Shown: positions 27,803 through 36,156, numbered from the stretch's first letter. The stretch: 64,000 bases of DNA from Rhizobium esperanzae (GCF_014197615.1 NZ_JACIFY010000006.1:62001-126000), one strand, 5' to 3'. The notes: a model not told the origin generated them from the sequence alone. A program made the numbers and translations.

Positions 27803-28270
27803 TCAGACTTCGACCAGTCCGAGTTTCTTCACCTGCCGGATCGTCAGCATGGTGCGCACGGTGTCGACATGTTCGTTCGCCGTCAGAATCTCGATGACGA
27901 AATCCTGGAAATGGGTGAGATTTTCAGCCACGCAATGGAGCAGGAAATCGCTGTCGCCAGAGACCATCCAGGCCTGGCGCACCAGCGGCCATTCGGCCGT
28001 GGCGGCTGCAAAGGCCTTGAGATTGCCTTCCGACTGGTGCTTGAGGCCGACCATGCAGAAAGCGACCAGATCGAAGCCGAGCCTCGGGCTGTTCAGCATC
28101 GCATGGTAGCCCTCGATGATGCCGGCTTCCTCGAGCTTGCGCACCCGGCGCAGGCAGGGCGGCGCCGAGATGCCGACGCGATCGGCAAGCTCCACATTGG
28201 TCATGCGGCCATCGGCCTGCAATTCCCGGAGTATCTTTATATCGATGACGTCGAGTTCGGCGCGACCCAC
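27803..28270 (-). CDS. Lrp/AsnC family transcriptional regulator
   Basis: A 155-residue feast/famine regulator. The N-terminal helix-turn-helix is ILRELQADGRMTNVELADRVGISAPPCLRRVRKLEEAGII, followed by the RAM (AsnC_trans_reg) ligand domain with VSGDSDFLLHCVAENL. I chose the GTG at 28268-28270 (VGRAELDVIDIKIL), which follows AAAGGCA, because the long upstream extension is not Lrp-like. It is convergent with dctD (6-base gap) and divergent from trxB. The likely ligand is an amino acid, and the regulated genes cannot be told from the sequence. Confidence 0.92.
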   Translation of the reverse strand: MGRAELDVIDIKILRELQADGRMTNVELADRVGISAPPCLRRVRKLEEAGIIEGYHAMLNSPRLGFDLVAFCMVGLKHQSEGNLKAFAAATAEWPLVRQAWMVSGDSDFLLHCVAENLTHFQDFVIEILTANEHVDTVRTMLTIRQVKKLGLVEV

Positions 28271-28501
28271 ATCATTGCCTTTCTTTAATTCTCCGCGGGG
28301 AGCTTCTATATAAAGCCGCGGAATACGCAAGAATGTTTCACGCCGATGACGGATTCTTGCACATCCGGGCGATTTGCCTTGTTGGTAACGCAAGGCTGCC
28401 CTTGAATAAAAGCATTGGACGTTCATAAATGGCGCGTGGACCGCGAAACGGCGCAATCGCCACTGCGCCGCCGCCCTCCTGCCCAGTCGAAAGGAAATGA
28501 C

Positions 28502-29476
28502 ATGCCCGCCCGCCACACCAAGGTGCTCATCATCGGTTCCGGACCCGCCGGCTACACGGCCGCAGTCTATGCCGCGCGCGCCATGCTGAAGCCGGTCCTG
28601 ATCGCCGGTCTCGAACAGGGCGGCCAGCTGATGATCACTACGGACGTCGAGAACTATCCGGGCTTTGCCGATCCGATCCAGGGTCCCTGGCTGATGGAAC
28701 AGATGCTGCAGCAGGCAAAACATGTCGGCGCCGAGATCGTCAACGACCTTGTGACCGAAGTCGACATGAACCAGCGCCCTTTCGTCGCCCGCACAGATAG
28801 CGGCCAGGTCTGGACCGCCGATACGCTAATCATCGCCACCGGCGCCAAGGCCAAGTGGCTCGGCATCGAGAGCGAACAGCATTTCCAGGGTTTTGGTGTT
28901 TCGGCTTGCGCCACCTGCGACGGTTTCTTCTATCGCAACAAGGATGTGATCGTGGTCGGCGGCGGCAACAGCGCCGTCGAGGAAGCGCTCTATCTCTCCA
29001 ATATTGCGAAATCGGTCACACTGGTGCACCGCCGCGATTCTTTCCGCGCAGAGAAAATCCTGCAGGAACGCCTGTTCTCCAAGGAGAACGTCAAGGTTCT
29101 CTGGAACAGCGAAGTCGCCGAGATTACCGGTACGCCGGCAAAGCCCCCGATGCCGCCGTCCGTTTCCGGCGCGCGCCTGCGTGACGTGCGCACCGGCGCG
29201 ATCACGGAAGTGCCGGTCGACGGCGTTTTCGTTGCGATCGGCCATGCGCCGGCCACCGAGCTTTTCAAGGACAAGCTGAAGCTGAAGGACAACGGCTACC
29301 TCTGGACCGCACCGGATTCGACCGCGACCAGCCTGGAGGGAGTCTATGCCGCGGGTGACGTCACCGACGATACGTTCCGCCAGGCGATCACTGCCGCGGG
29401 CCTCGGATGCATGGCCGCCCTTGAAGCCGAGCGATATCTGACGGGCCACATGCCCGTCGCCGTGGCAGCGGAGTAA
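28502..29476 (+). CDS. trxB: thioredoxin-disulfide reductase
   Basis: FAD/NADPH enzyme that reduces thioredoxin. The 324-residue protein starts HTKVLIIGSGPAGYTAAVYAARA (FAD site), has the redox-active pair in SACATCDGFFY (about residues 137 and 140), the NADPH-binding VVGGGNSAVEEALYLS and VHRRDSFRA, and the closing FAD motif GVYAAGDVTDDTFRQAITAAGLGCMAALEAE. AAAGGAA precedes the ATG at 28502. The LysR gene follows on the same strand; trxB next to lsrB is the arrangement I recall in rhizobia. Confidence 0.97.
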   Translation: MPARHTKVLIIGSGPAGYTAAVYAARAMLKPVLIAGLEQGGQLMITTDVENYPGFADPIQGPWLMEQMLQQAKHVGAEIVNDLVTEVDMNQRPFVARTDSGQVWTADTLIIATGAKAKWLGIESEQHFQGFGVSACATCDGFFYRNKDVIVVGGGNSAVEEALYLSNIAKSVTLVHRRDSFRAEKILQERLFSKENVKVLWNSEVAEITGTPAKPPMPPSVSGARLRDVRTGAITEVPVDGVFVAIGHAPATELFKDKLKLKDNGYLWTAPDSTATSLEGVYAAGDVTDDTFRQAITAAGLGCMAALEAERYLTGHMPVAVAAE

Positions 29477-29498
29477 GATCGGCATGAGGGGTGGGGGA

Positions 29499-30395
29499 AT
29501 GCCATTGGATTGGGACAAGCTGCGTATTTTTCACGCAGCTGCCGAGGCGGGTTCGTTCACGCATGCGGCGGATAAACTGCATCTGTCCCAATCCGCCATC
29601 AGCCGCCAGGTCAGCGCGCTGGAGCAGGATGTCGGCACCAAGCTGTTTCACCGCCATGCGCGCGGCCTGATCCTGACGGAACAGGGCGAGCTGCTTTACC
29701 GCACCGCCCATGACGTGCTGCTGAAGCTCGAAACCGTGAAGATGCAGCTCACCGAGACGAATGAGACGCCGTCCGGCAAGCTGCGCGTGACGACGACGGT
29801 CGGTCTCGGCCAGGGTTGGCTGACCGACAAGATCCAGGAATTCCTGCAGCTTTATCCCGATGTGCAGATCCAGCTGATCCTCGACAACGAGGAAGTGGAT
29901 GTGAACATGCGCCATGCCGATTGCGCGATCCGCCTGCGCCAGCCGCAACAGTCCGACCTCATCCAGCGCAAGCTCTTCACCGTGCACATGCACGTCTATG
30001 CCGCTCCCTCCTACATCAACCGCCATGGCGAGCCGCAGAAGATCGAGGATCTCGACAATCACCGCATCATCACTTTCGGCGAGCCTGCGCCGAGCTACCT
30101 GCTCGACGTCAACTGGCTGGAGGTCGCCGGCCGCTCCTCCGACAACAAGCGCATCCCGCATCTGCAGATCAACAGCCAGACCTCGATCAAGCGCGCCGCC
30201 CTGCTCGGCATCGGCGTCGCCTGCCTGCCGGATTACATCGTCGGCCGCGATCCCGGTCTGATTCAGCTGGCGATCAACGCCGACGTGCCCTCCTTCGACA
30301 CCTATTTCTGCTATCCCGACGAGATCAAGAACGCCGCCAAGCTGAAAGCCTTCCGCGATTTCATCGTCAGCAAGGCCAGAAACTGGAACTTTTAA
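29499..30395 (+). CDS. lsrB: LysR family transcriptional regulator, LsrB/VtlR type
   Basis: A 298-residue LysR regulator. The N-terminal helix-turn-helix (WDKLRIFHAAAEAGSFTHAADKLHLSQSAISRQVSALEQDVG) is followed by a substrate-binding-like effector domain. Position directly after trxB and before two AbcR-type sRNAs is the LsrB (Sinorhizobium) / VtlR (Brucella, Agrobacterium) context; those proteins affect symbiosis or virulence, envelope functions and AbcR expression. ATG 29484 and ATG 29499 (MPLDWDKL) are both possible. I prefer 29499, which follows GGTGGGGG. The paired palindromes before each sRNA are candidate operators for it. Confidence 0.88.
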   Translation: MPLDWDKLRIFHAAAEAGSFTHAADKLHLSQSAISRQVSALEQDVGTKLFHRHARGLILTEQGELLYRTAHDVLLKLETVKMQLTETNETPSGKLRVTTTVGLGQGWLTDKIQEFLQLYPDVQIQLILDNEEVDVNMRHADCAIRLRQPQQSDLIQRKLFTVHMHVYAAPSYINRHGEPQKIEDLDNHRIITFGEPAPSYLLDVNWLEVAGRSSDNKRIPHLQINSQTSIKRAALLGIGVACLPDYIVGRDPGLIQLAINADVPSFDTYFCYPDEIKNAAKLKAFRDFIVSKARNWNF

Positions 30396-30432
30396 GCCCT
30401 GACTTGTCGACGTTTTGCATACTATGCAGAAA

Positions 30433-30451
30433 GCGCATGACTGGCATGCGC
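30433..30451 (+). promoter_or_regulatory. operator box upstream of the first AbcR-type sRNA
   Basis: GCGCAT-N7-ATGCGC, an inverted repeat of LysR size, ends 9 bases before the putative -35 TTGCCG (30461-30466). A 16-base spacer leads to -10 CCATAT (30483-30488). An identical layout precedes the second sRNA. Another partial dyad, GCATACTATGC, lies just upstream at about 30417. Confidence 0.65.
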
Positions 30452-30494
30452 AAATAAGGGTTGCCGTTTGCCCATTAAACCACCATATCGCACA

Positions 30495-30610
30495 TAGCTG
30501 ATGCACATGGTGGCTTTTCCTCCCAGTTCCACCGCATTAGCTGTTCCCCTCTGGAGGTTTTTGACCTTCACACTTATAAGGGCCCTGGTTTTCCAGTGGC
30601 CCTCTTTTTT
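30495..30610 (+). ncRNA. abcR1: AbcR-type trans-acting small RNA, first of a tandem pair (alpha-r15 family)
   Basis: About 115 bases from the expected start after -10 CCATAT to the terminator AGGGCCCTGG...CCAGTGGCCCT with TTTTTTT. The core shared with the second copy includes AGCTGATGCA, the unpaired CTCCCAGT anti-ribosome-site motif, CCACCGCATTAGCTGTTCCC and CTCTGGAGGTTTTTGACC. This is the pattern of AbcR/SmrC15-SmrC16 RNAs, Hfq-dependent repressors of many ABC-transporter mRNAs in Rhizobiales. Which copy deserves the number 1 or 2 is not decided. Confidence 0.88.
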
Positions 30611-30655
30611 TGCCTTACTGCTTCGAGAAATGCCGCACCGCAAAAAAATTGTGCG

Positions 30656-30674
30656 GCGCATAGCAGACATGCAC
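30656..30674 (+). promoter_or_regulatory. operator box upstream of the second AbcR-type sRNA
   Basis: GCGCAT-N7-ATGCAC, again 9 bases before a -35 (TTGAAA, 30684-30689) with a 16-base spacer to CCATAT (30706-30711). Spacing and sequence repeat those of the first sRNA, so both are probably controlled by the same factor. Confidence 0.65.
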
Positions 30675-30718
30675 AAAAAAGCATTGAAACCTGCCTAGGG
30701 AAGCACCATATCTCTCTC

Positions 30719-30833
30719 AGCTGATGCATCTTGTGGTTTCTCTCCCAGTACCACCGCATTAGCTGTTCCCCTCTGGAGGTTTTTGACCTTCACAATTACA
30801 AGGGCCCTGGTTTTCCGGTGGCCCTCTTTTTTT
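30719..30833 (+). ncRNA. abcR2: AbcR-type trans-acting small RNA, second of a tandem pair
   Basis: About 115 bases with the same core as the first copy: AGCTGATGCA, CTCCCAGTA, CCACCGCATTAGCTGTTCCC, CTCTGGAGG and the terminator AGGGCCCTGGTTTTCCGGTGGCCCT plus T-tract. The two RNAs differ mainly in the 5' stem loop and a few loop bases. Tandem near-identical AbcR RNAs are the normal state in Rhizobium, Sinorhizobium and Agrobacterium. Confidence 0.88.
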
Positions 30834-30947
30834 GCCCAAAATTTGTTCACCCCATAAATTACGCCACCTCACGCCTCCGTGATTTGCATATCGGAGTTCG
30901 ACGATCAATATATCGATCAAACACGATTTATAGTTCGGCGAACCACG

Positions 30948-31241
30948 ATGGACAAAGACGAGATTATCAAAGCACTCGCCCATCCCACCCGGATGGACAT
31001 TCTGAGCTGGCTGAAAAATCCGGAGCAACATTTCCCGTCGCAGGAGCATCCGTTCGAGATGGGCGTCTGCGCCAGTCAGTTCGAGCGCTGCGGCCTGTCG
31101 CAGTCGACGGTTTCGGCCCATCTCGGCACGCTGCATCGCGCCGGCCTCGTCACCACCAAACGCGTCGGGCAGTGGATTTTCTACAAGCGCAACGAGGAAA
31201 CGATCGCTGCTTTCGTCAAGCAGCTAACACAGGAGCTTTAG
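30948..31241 (+). CDS. ArsR-family winged-helix transcriptional regulator
   Basis: A 97-residue repressor-type protein: ALAHPTRMDILSWLKNPE opens the winged helix, CGLSQSTVSAHLGTLHRAGLVTTKRVGQWIFYKRNEE is the recognition helix and wing. Two cysteines (GVCASQFERCGLSQ) lie before the recognition helix and might sense thiol-reactive or electrophilic compounds; that is inference. It precedes an ene-reductase gene, and ArsR-MFS-NemA groupings are common in proteobacteria. A short remnant of such an MFS gene may lie between (31272-31349). Confidence 0.9.
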   Translation: MDKDEIIKALAHPTRMDILSWLKNPEQHFPSQEHPFEMGVCASQFERCGLSQSTVSAHLGTLHRAGLVTTKRVGQWIFYKRNEETIAAFVKQLTQEL

Positions 31242-31271
31242 AAGCCCTCGCCCTTCTCGCCCCGCCCTAAG

Positions 31272-31349
31272 GCCTTGATCGGCCTCGGCGCGGCGGCACT
31301 CACCTATCTCTCCGCCAGGCGCCGAGCAGCCCTCGCCCCCGCCGAGTGA
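31272..31349 (+). pseudogene. possible C-terminal remnant of an MFS transporter
   Basis: The frame reads ALIGLGAAALTYLSARRRA, then a short tail and a stop, the usual look of the last membrane helix and cytoplasmic tail of an MFS exporter, without any upstream gene body. An exporter between the ArsR regulator and the reductase would be expected. The match is to a general pattern only. Confidence 0.3.
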
Positions 31350-31374
31350 TCCTCCCGCAAAAGAAAGGACCATC

Positions 31375-32499
31375 ATGCCTAAGCTTTTCGAACCCACCAA
31401 GGTTGGCGATATCTCCGTCAAGAACCGCATCGTCATGGCGCCGCTGACCCGCAACCGTTCGCCGGGTGCGATTCCCAACGACCTCAATGTCGAATATTAC
31501 CGCCAGCGCGCCAGCGCGGGCCTGATCATCACCGAAGCGACCGCGATCACTCATCAGGGCCAGGGTTATGCCGACGTGCCCGGCCTCTACAGCAAGGAAG
31601 CGCTCGACGGTTGGAAGCGTGTCACCGACGCCGTTCACACAGCCGGCGGCAGGATCGTCGTCCAGATGTGGCATGTCGGCCGCATCTCGCACACGACGCT
31701 GCAGCCGGCTGGCGGCAAACCCGTCTCTTCGACCAATCGCGTTGCCAAGGCCAAGACCTATCTGGTCAATGCCGACGGAAGCGGCAGCTTTGCCGATACC
31801 TCCGAGCCCCGCGCGCTCGAAACTTCCGAAATCCCCGGCATCATCGAGGATTACCGCAAGGCAGCCCGCGCAGCCATCGATGCCGGCTTCGACGGTGTCG
31901 AGATCCATGGCGCCAATGGCTACCTGCTCGATCAGTTCATCCGCAACGGCGTCAACGACCGCACCGACCAATATGGCGGCTCGATCGAGAACCGCACCCG
32001 CCTGACCTTCGAAGTCATCGATGCCGTCGTTAGGGAAGTCGGCGCAGGCCGCACTGCGATCCGCATCTCGCCGGTGACGCCTTCGGGCGAAAGCTATGAT
32101 TCCAATCCGCAGGCGACCTTCACCCATGTCGTCGAGGGGCTGGCCAGATACGGCCTCGCCTATATCCACGTCATCGAAGGCCAGACCGGCGGCGAGCGCG
32201 ACTACAAACAGGGCGACAACCCCTCCTTCGATTACAAGGCGCTGCGCCAGGCCTATGAAAAGGCCGGCGGCAAGGCGAACTGGATGGTCAACAACGGCTA
32301 TGACCGCGATCTCGCGATCGACGCCGCCGAAAGCGGCCGCGCCGATCTTGTCGCCTTCGGCAAGCCCTTCATCGCCAATCCCGATCTCGTCGAACGGCTG
32401 GCAAAGAACCTGCCGCTCAACACACCCGATCAATCGACCTTCTACGGCGGCACAGCCAAGGGCTACCTCGACTATCCCACCCTCGAAAAGGTCGCCTGA
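31375..32499 (+). CDS. alkene reductase, old yellow enzyme family (NemA-like)
   Basis: A 374-residue FMN-dependent (alpha/beta)8 barrel that reduces activated C=C bonds, maleimides and nitroesters with NAD(P)H. Family motifs: KNRIVMAPLTRNRS, ADVPGLYSKEALDGWKRVTDAVHTAGGRIVVQMWHVGRISH, the substrate-binding FDGVEIHGANGYLLDQFIRNGVNDRTDQYGGSIENR, and FGKPFIANPDLVERL for FMN phosphate. Good ribosome site AAAGAAAGGA before the ATG. It probably detoxifies electrophiles under the upstream ArsR regulator. A clear terminator follows. Confidence 0.93.
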   Translation: MPKLFEPTKVGDISVKNRIVMAPLTRNRSPGAIPNDLNVEYYRQRASAGLIITEATAITHQGQGYADVPGLYSKEALDGWKRVTDAVHTAGGRIVVQMWHVGRISHTTLQPAGGKPVSSTNRVAKAKTYLVNADGSGSFADTSEPRALETSEIPGIIEDYRKAARAAIDAGFDGVEIHGANGYLLDQFIRNGVNDRTDQYGGSIENRTRLTFEVIDAVVREVGAGRTAIRISPVTPSGESYDSNPQATFTHVVEGLARYGLAYIHVIEGQTGGERDYKQGDNPSFDYKALRQAYEKAGGKANWMVNNGYDRDLAIDAAESGRADLVAFGKPFIANPDLVERLAKNLPLNTPDQSTFYGGTAKGYLDYPTLEKVA

Positions 32500-32518
32500 G
32501 GTTTCCCGTATGCATCAA

Positions 32519-32544
32519 GAAATCCCGCCGAAAGGCGGGATTTC
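32519..32544 (+). terminator. hairpin terminator after the alkene reductase gene
   Basis: GAAATCCCGCC pairs with GGCGGGATTTC around GAAA; the stem ends with TTTC. It lies 20 bases after the reductase stop codon and 28 before the next gene. Confidence 0.7.
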
Positions 32545-32571
32545 TGCATTTGATATCCCTATATAGGACGC

Positions 32572-33372
32572 ATGTTTGCTTCCTATCTCGATCGCTGGTC
32601 ACTCATATCGGACGGCGAGCCCATCATCACCCATTCGAGCCGCCTGCTGCCGGTCCTCTGGCGGGAGAGGCCCGCCATGCTGAAAGTCGCGACCGATATC
32701 GACGAACGGTACGGCGCGCTGCTGATGCAATGGTGGGATGGCGACGGCGCGGCCCATGTCTATGCCCACGAAGGCGACGCCGTGTTGCTGGAGAGGGCAA
32801 CCGGGAAACGCTCCCTGCTTGCCATGGCGATGGACGGCGAAGACGACGAGGCGAGCCGCATTCTCTGCCGCACCGCCGCGCGGCTGCATGCGCCGCGCGA
32901 AAGACCGCTCCCTGATCCTATTCCCCTCACCCGCTGGTTCCGCGATCTCGAGCCGGCCGCAGGCAAACATGGCGGCACGCTTGCCGATTGCTCGGCGATC
33001 GCCAACGCCCTCCTTGCCGATCCGCGCGATCTCTCCGTCCTCCATGGCGACATCCACCACGACAACATTCTCGATTTCGAGGAACGCGGCTGGCTGGCAA
33101 TCGATCCGAAACGGCTTCACGGCGAGCGCGGTTTCGATTTCGCCAACATCTTCGCCAACGAGGAATTGCCCACCATTACCGATCCCACCCGCTTCCGCCG
33201 CCAGCTCGCCGTCGTCTCTGCGGAGGCGGGGCTGGAGCCGAAGCGGCTGCTGCAATGGATCGCCGCCTATTCCGGCCTTTCCGCCGCCTGGTTCCTTGGC
33301 GACCCCAATATCGAGCAGGCGGAGACAGCCTTGACGGTCGCGCGGATCGCGTTGTCAGAACTTCGGGCCTAA
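32572..33372 (+). CDS. aminoglycoside/hydroxyurea antibiotic resistance kinase family protein (APH(6)-like)
   Basis: A 266-residue kinase-fold protein. VLHGDIHHDNILDF is the Brenner-type catalytic loop of aminoglycoside phosphotransferases, and WLAIDPKRLHGERGFDFANIFAN carries the metal-binding Asp. The pattern, especially DPKRLHGERGFDFAN, matches the APH(6)/hydroxyurea kinase family that includes streptomycin 6-kinases. Chromosomal members in soil bacteria are common, and actual resistance cannot be inferred. It ends convergently with the LacI gene, with a LacI-type operator between them. Confidence 0.88.
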   Translation: MFASYLDRWSLISDGEPIITHSSRLLPVLWRERPAMLKVATDIDERYGALLMQWWDGDGAAHVYAHEGDAVLLERATGKRSLLAMAMDGEDDEASRILCRTAARLHAPRERPLPDPIPLTRWFRDLEPAAGKHGGTLADCSAIANALLADPRDLSVLHGDIHHDNILDFEERGWLAIDPKRLHGERGFDFANIFANEELPTITDPTRFRRQLAVVSAEAGLEPKRLLQWIAAYSGLSAAWFLGDPNIEQAETALTVARIALSELRA

Positions 33373-33390
33373 AGGACGACGCAAAAGTGC

Positions 33391-33406
33391 TGAGGTTCGC
33401 ACCTCA
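33391..33406. promoter_or_regulatory. LacI-type operator copy 3, at the 3' side of the lacI-type gene
   Basis: TGAGGTTCGCACCTCA is the same 16-bp palindrome, one base changed, as the two operators upstream of the regulator. It lies 1.13 kb from them, between the ends of two convergent genes, where no promoter is expected. Confidence 0.7.
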
Positions 33407-33434
33407 ACTGGCCTTGGGCCGCAGATTGATTCCC

Positions 33435-34457
33435 TTAGAGATTTTCCTTGAGAAGGACCTCGATCCTTATCCTCTCCTGCTCAGCCAGCGGCTCCCGGGC
33501 GTCCGAGCGAGCCCGCATGATGCGGATTGCGCTTCGCACCGCATGACCAGGATCCTGTGCGATGACGGCATCGATGCGGTCGTCGCGCAAGGCTTCCTCA
33601 CTGAACGGCGTACGCTCATGGACGACCACCGCGAGGTTGACGAGGTCGACGTTTGCAGCGGTTGCCGAAAGCGGAATGCGCGCCTCCGAACTAAGGACAT
33701 AAACGGCAATGATATCCTTGTTGTTTTCGAGCACGCGCCCGATGATCTCATTGGCGCGACGCTCATCGGCATGCGTCTCTATCGAAGGAAGAGACCTAAG
33801 AAACGGAAATCGTTCATTAATTATTGTATCGAAACCGTGCCGGCGCTGAATGCTGTCAAGCGATTGCATCGTCTCGGCGACCACCATCACCTTGCCCGGC
33901 GCGCGGCAGGCAAATGTGCCGATCAGCTTTCCGGCGGTCGCCCCGGCCGCGAAATTGTCCACGCCGACGAAATCGGCCGCGGGAAGCTTTTCCTGGCCGG
34001 ACAGAAACTGCACGACCTTGATGTTTCGTTCGAGCAGCCGCGCCACGGCATCGCGCACCTGCGGCGATTCCGGCGCCATCAGAGCCACTCCGTCGAGCTC
34101 TTCCTCACCTATTCCGGCAAGATACTTCGCCACCCCATGCGCGTCGTCGGTGGGAATTTGAACATAATCGATATCGGTCAGATCGCCCTTGAGGGCCTGC
34201 CCCAGTTCCTTCACCCGCCGCAAAAGCTCGCGAAGATAAAGATCGCCTGACTTCGGCAGGACGAATCTGAAGCGATAACTCTTGTTGCGCGCCAGGCTCA
34301 CGGCTGCCGGGTTGCGGATAAAGCCAATCCGTTCAATGGCTTCATGGACGCTGCGAACCGCCTTTTTGCTCACATTCGGGCGATCGTTCAAGACGCGATC
34401 GACGGTCGCGAGGCTGACGCCGGCGGCTTCCGCAAGGTCTTTTGCTGTTGGCCGCAT
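33435..34457 (-). CDS. LacI family transcriptional regulator
   Basis: A 340-residue regulator with the N-terminal helix-turn-helix and hinge (TAKDLAEAAGVSLATVDRVLNDRPNVSKKAVRSVHEAIERIGF) and a periplasmic-binding-protein-like sugar domain. It is divergent from the ABC/DhaKL operon, and two 16-bp palindromes in the shared intergenic region (34521-34566) plus one behind it (33391-33406) fit LacI operators. It most likely represses the transport operon until its sugar or polyol inducer is bound. The ligand is unknown. The DxRVLN variant of the recognition helix is like rhizobial polyol regulators, though this is an impression. Confidence 0.92.
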   Translation of the reverse strand: MRPTAKDLAEAAGVSLATVDRVLNDRPNVSKKAVRSVHEAIERIGFIRNPAAVSLARNKSYRFRFVLPKSGDLYLRELLRRVKELGQALKGDLTDIDYVQIPTDDAHGVAKYLAGIGEEELDGVALMAPESPQVRDAVARLLERNIKVVQFLSGQEKLPAADFVGVDNFAAGATAGKLIGTFACRAPGKVMVVAETMQSLDSIQRRHGFDTIINERFPFLRSLPSIETHADERRANEIIGRVLENNKDIIAVYVLSSEARIPLSATAANVDLVNLAVVVHERTPFSEEALRDDRIDAVIAQDPGHAVRSAIRIMRARSDAREPLAEQERIRIEVLLKENL

Positions 34458-34520
34458 AAGGGCTCCTGATGCGATTTGGACGGATCACGTTTCTCTCAAA
34501 AAAATCAGAAATGCAAGAAT

Positions 34521-34566
34521 TGAAGTGCGCACCTCAAAATTTGCTTGCACTGAGGTGCGCACCTCA
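34521..34566. promoter_or_regulatory. tandem LacI-type operators between lacI-type gene and ABC operon
   Basis: Operator 1 is TGAAGTGCGCACCTCA (34521-34536, one mismatch). Operator 2 is the perfect palindrome TGAGGTGCGCACCTCA (34551-34566). Centres are exactly 30 bp apart. They lie between the divergent regulator (starts 34457) and the binding-protein gene (starts 34720). Confidence 0.85.
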
Positions 34567-34719
34567 GTTATGAATAATCCGCGACGGGCTCTTTCGGCCA
34601 CGCCGGAAAGGACAGTCGATAACGCGGCCACAGCGCGCTCTAGCATAAGCGCCCTCGCCGCAACGCTTTTATTCACCCCTCTCGATGGAGGTCGGGAGGT
34701 CAACGGGAGGATCCCAGTT

Positions 34720-36054
34720 ATGAAGTCTGTTTTGATGAGCTCGGCACTCGCTGCCGGGATGTATATCGCTGTGTCTGCAGGGTCGGCTTCGCATGCCCAG
34801 GCCGCAGACCTCACCCTGTGCTGGGCGGCATGGGACCCTGCCAATGCGCTCGTCGAGCTCAGCAAGGATTTCGAAGCGAAGAGCGGCAACAAGATGCACT
34901 ACGAATTCGTGCCGTGGCCGAATTTTGCAGATCGCATGCTCAACGAACTGAATTCCGGCGGCAAACTCTGCGATCTGCTGATCGGCGACAGCCAGTGGAT
35001 CGGCGGTGCGGCCGAGAACAAGCAATACGTCAAGCTCAACGATTTCTTCGACAAGGAAGGGATCAAGATGGACGATTTCATTCCGGCGACCGTCGTCGGA
35101 TATGCAGAGTGGCCGAAGAACTCGCCGAACTACTGGGCAATGCCGGCCTTCGGCGACGTGGTCGGCTGGACCTACCGCAAGGACTGGTTCGCACGTCCCG
35201 AGCTGCAAGCCGAGTTCAAGAAGAAATACAGCCGTGATCTCACGGTTCCGAAGAACTGGGACGAACTGATCGACATCGCCCAGTTCTTCCAGGGGCGCGA
35301 AATCGACGGCAAGAAGGTCTACGGCGCGGCGATCTACACGGAGCGCGGCTCCGAAGGCATCACCATGGGCGCCATGAATGCGCTCTATAGCTATGGCTTC
35401 GAATATCAGAATCCGAAGAAGCCCTACGATCTCGAAGGCTTCGTCAACTCGCCCGATGCCGTCGCGGGCCTCGAAGAATACAAGAAGCTCTACGATTGCT
35501 GCACGCCGCCCGGCCATTCCGACGCCTACATGACCCAGGACGTCGACGCCTATAAATCAGGCCAGGTCGCATTGCAGATGAACTTCACCTTCACCTGGCC
35601 GGGAATCAACGCCGACGCCAATGTCGGCGGCGACAAGTCGGGCTACTTCCCCAATCCGGCCGGCCCGAAGGGCGTGCAGTTTGCCCAGCTCGGCGGCCAG
35701 GGCATTTCGGTCGTCGCCGCTTCCGACAAACAGAAGGAAGCGCTCGATTACATCAAGTGGTTCGGCCAGCCTGAAATCCAGCAGAAATGGTGGAAACTCG
35801 GCGGCTATTCGGCGCTCAGAGCAGTCGTGGAAGATCCGGGCTTCGCCTCCAGCCAGCCCTACGCCAAGCCGTTCCTCGATTCGATGGCGATCGTGAAGGA
35901 CTTCTGGGCCGAACCGTCCTACGCCTCCCTCCTCCAGGCATCGCAGAAGCGCTTCCACGACTATGTGGTCGCAAACCAGGGCAGCGCAAAAGACGCGCTC
36001 GACGGCCTCGTGAAGGACTGGAAGGGCGTCTTCGAGGACGACGGAAAATACTGA
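34720..36054 (+). CDS. ABC transporter substrate-binding protein, polyol/sugar type (family 1)
   Basis: A 444-residue periplasmic binding protein. A Sec signal peptide is visible (MKSVLMSSALAAGMYIAVSAGSASHAQA, cleavage likely after AQA), followed by the mature start ADLTLCWAAWDPANALVELSKDFEAKSG. Several aromatic and Cys-Cys residues (YDCCTPPGHSDAY) occur, as in the glycerol-binding GlpV of R. leguminosarum. GGGAGG precedes ATG 34720. First gene of the operon, controlled by the operators at 34521-34566. Ligand is probably a polyol, glycerol-like compound or triose; not shown by sequence alone. Confidence 0.92.
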   Translation: MKSVLMSSALAAGMYIAVSAGSASHAQAADLTLCWAAWDPANALVELSKDFEAKSGNKMHYEFVPWPNFADRMLNELNSGGKLCDLLIGDSQWIGGAAENKQYVKLNDFFDKEGIKMDDFIPATVVGYAEWPKNSPNYWAMPAFGDVVGWTYRKDWFARPELQAEFKKKYSRDLTVPKNWDELIDIAQFFQGREIDGKKVYGAAIYTERGSEGITMGAMNALYSYGFEYQNPKKPYDLEGFVNSPDAVAGLEEYKKLYDCCTPPGHSDAYMTQDVDAYKSGQVALQMNFTFTWPGINADANVGGDKSGYFPNPAGPKGVQFAQLGGQGISVVAASDKQKEALDYIKWFGQPEIQQKWWKLGGYSALRAVVEDPGFASSQPYAKPFLDSMAIVKDFWAEPSYASLLQASQKRFHDYVVANQGSAKDALDGLVKDWKGVFEDDGKY

Positions 36055-36156
36055 CGCTGACACCCGCTTCCTCCCAGCAGTGAGCGTCGCGCAGGGCCGG
36101 CCACATGGACCGAGCCGGCCCTGCACACCACCATCTTTCATGCCAAGGAGACGAAC

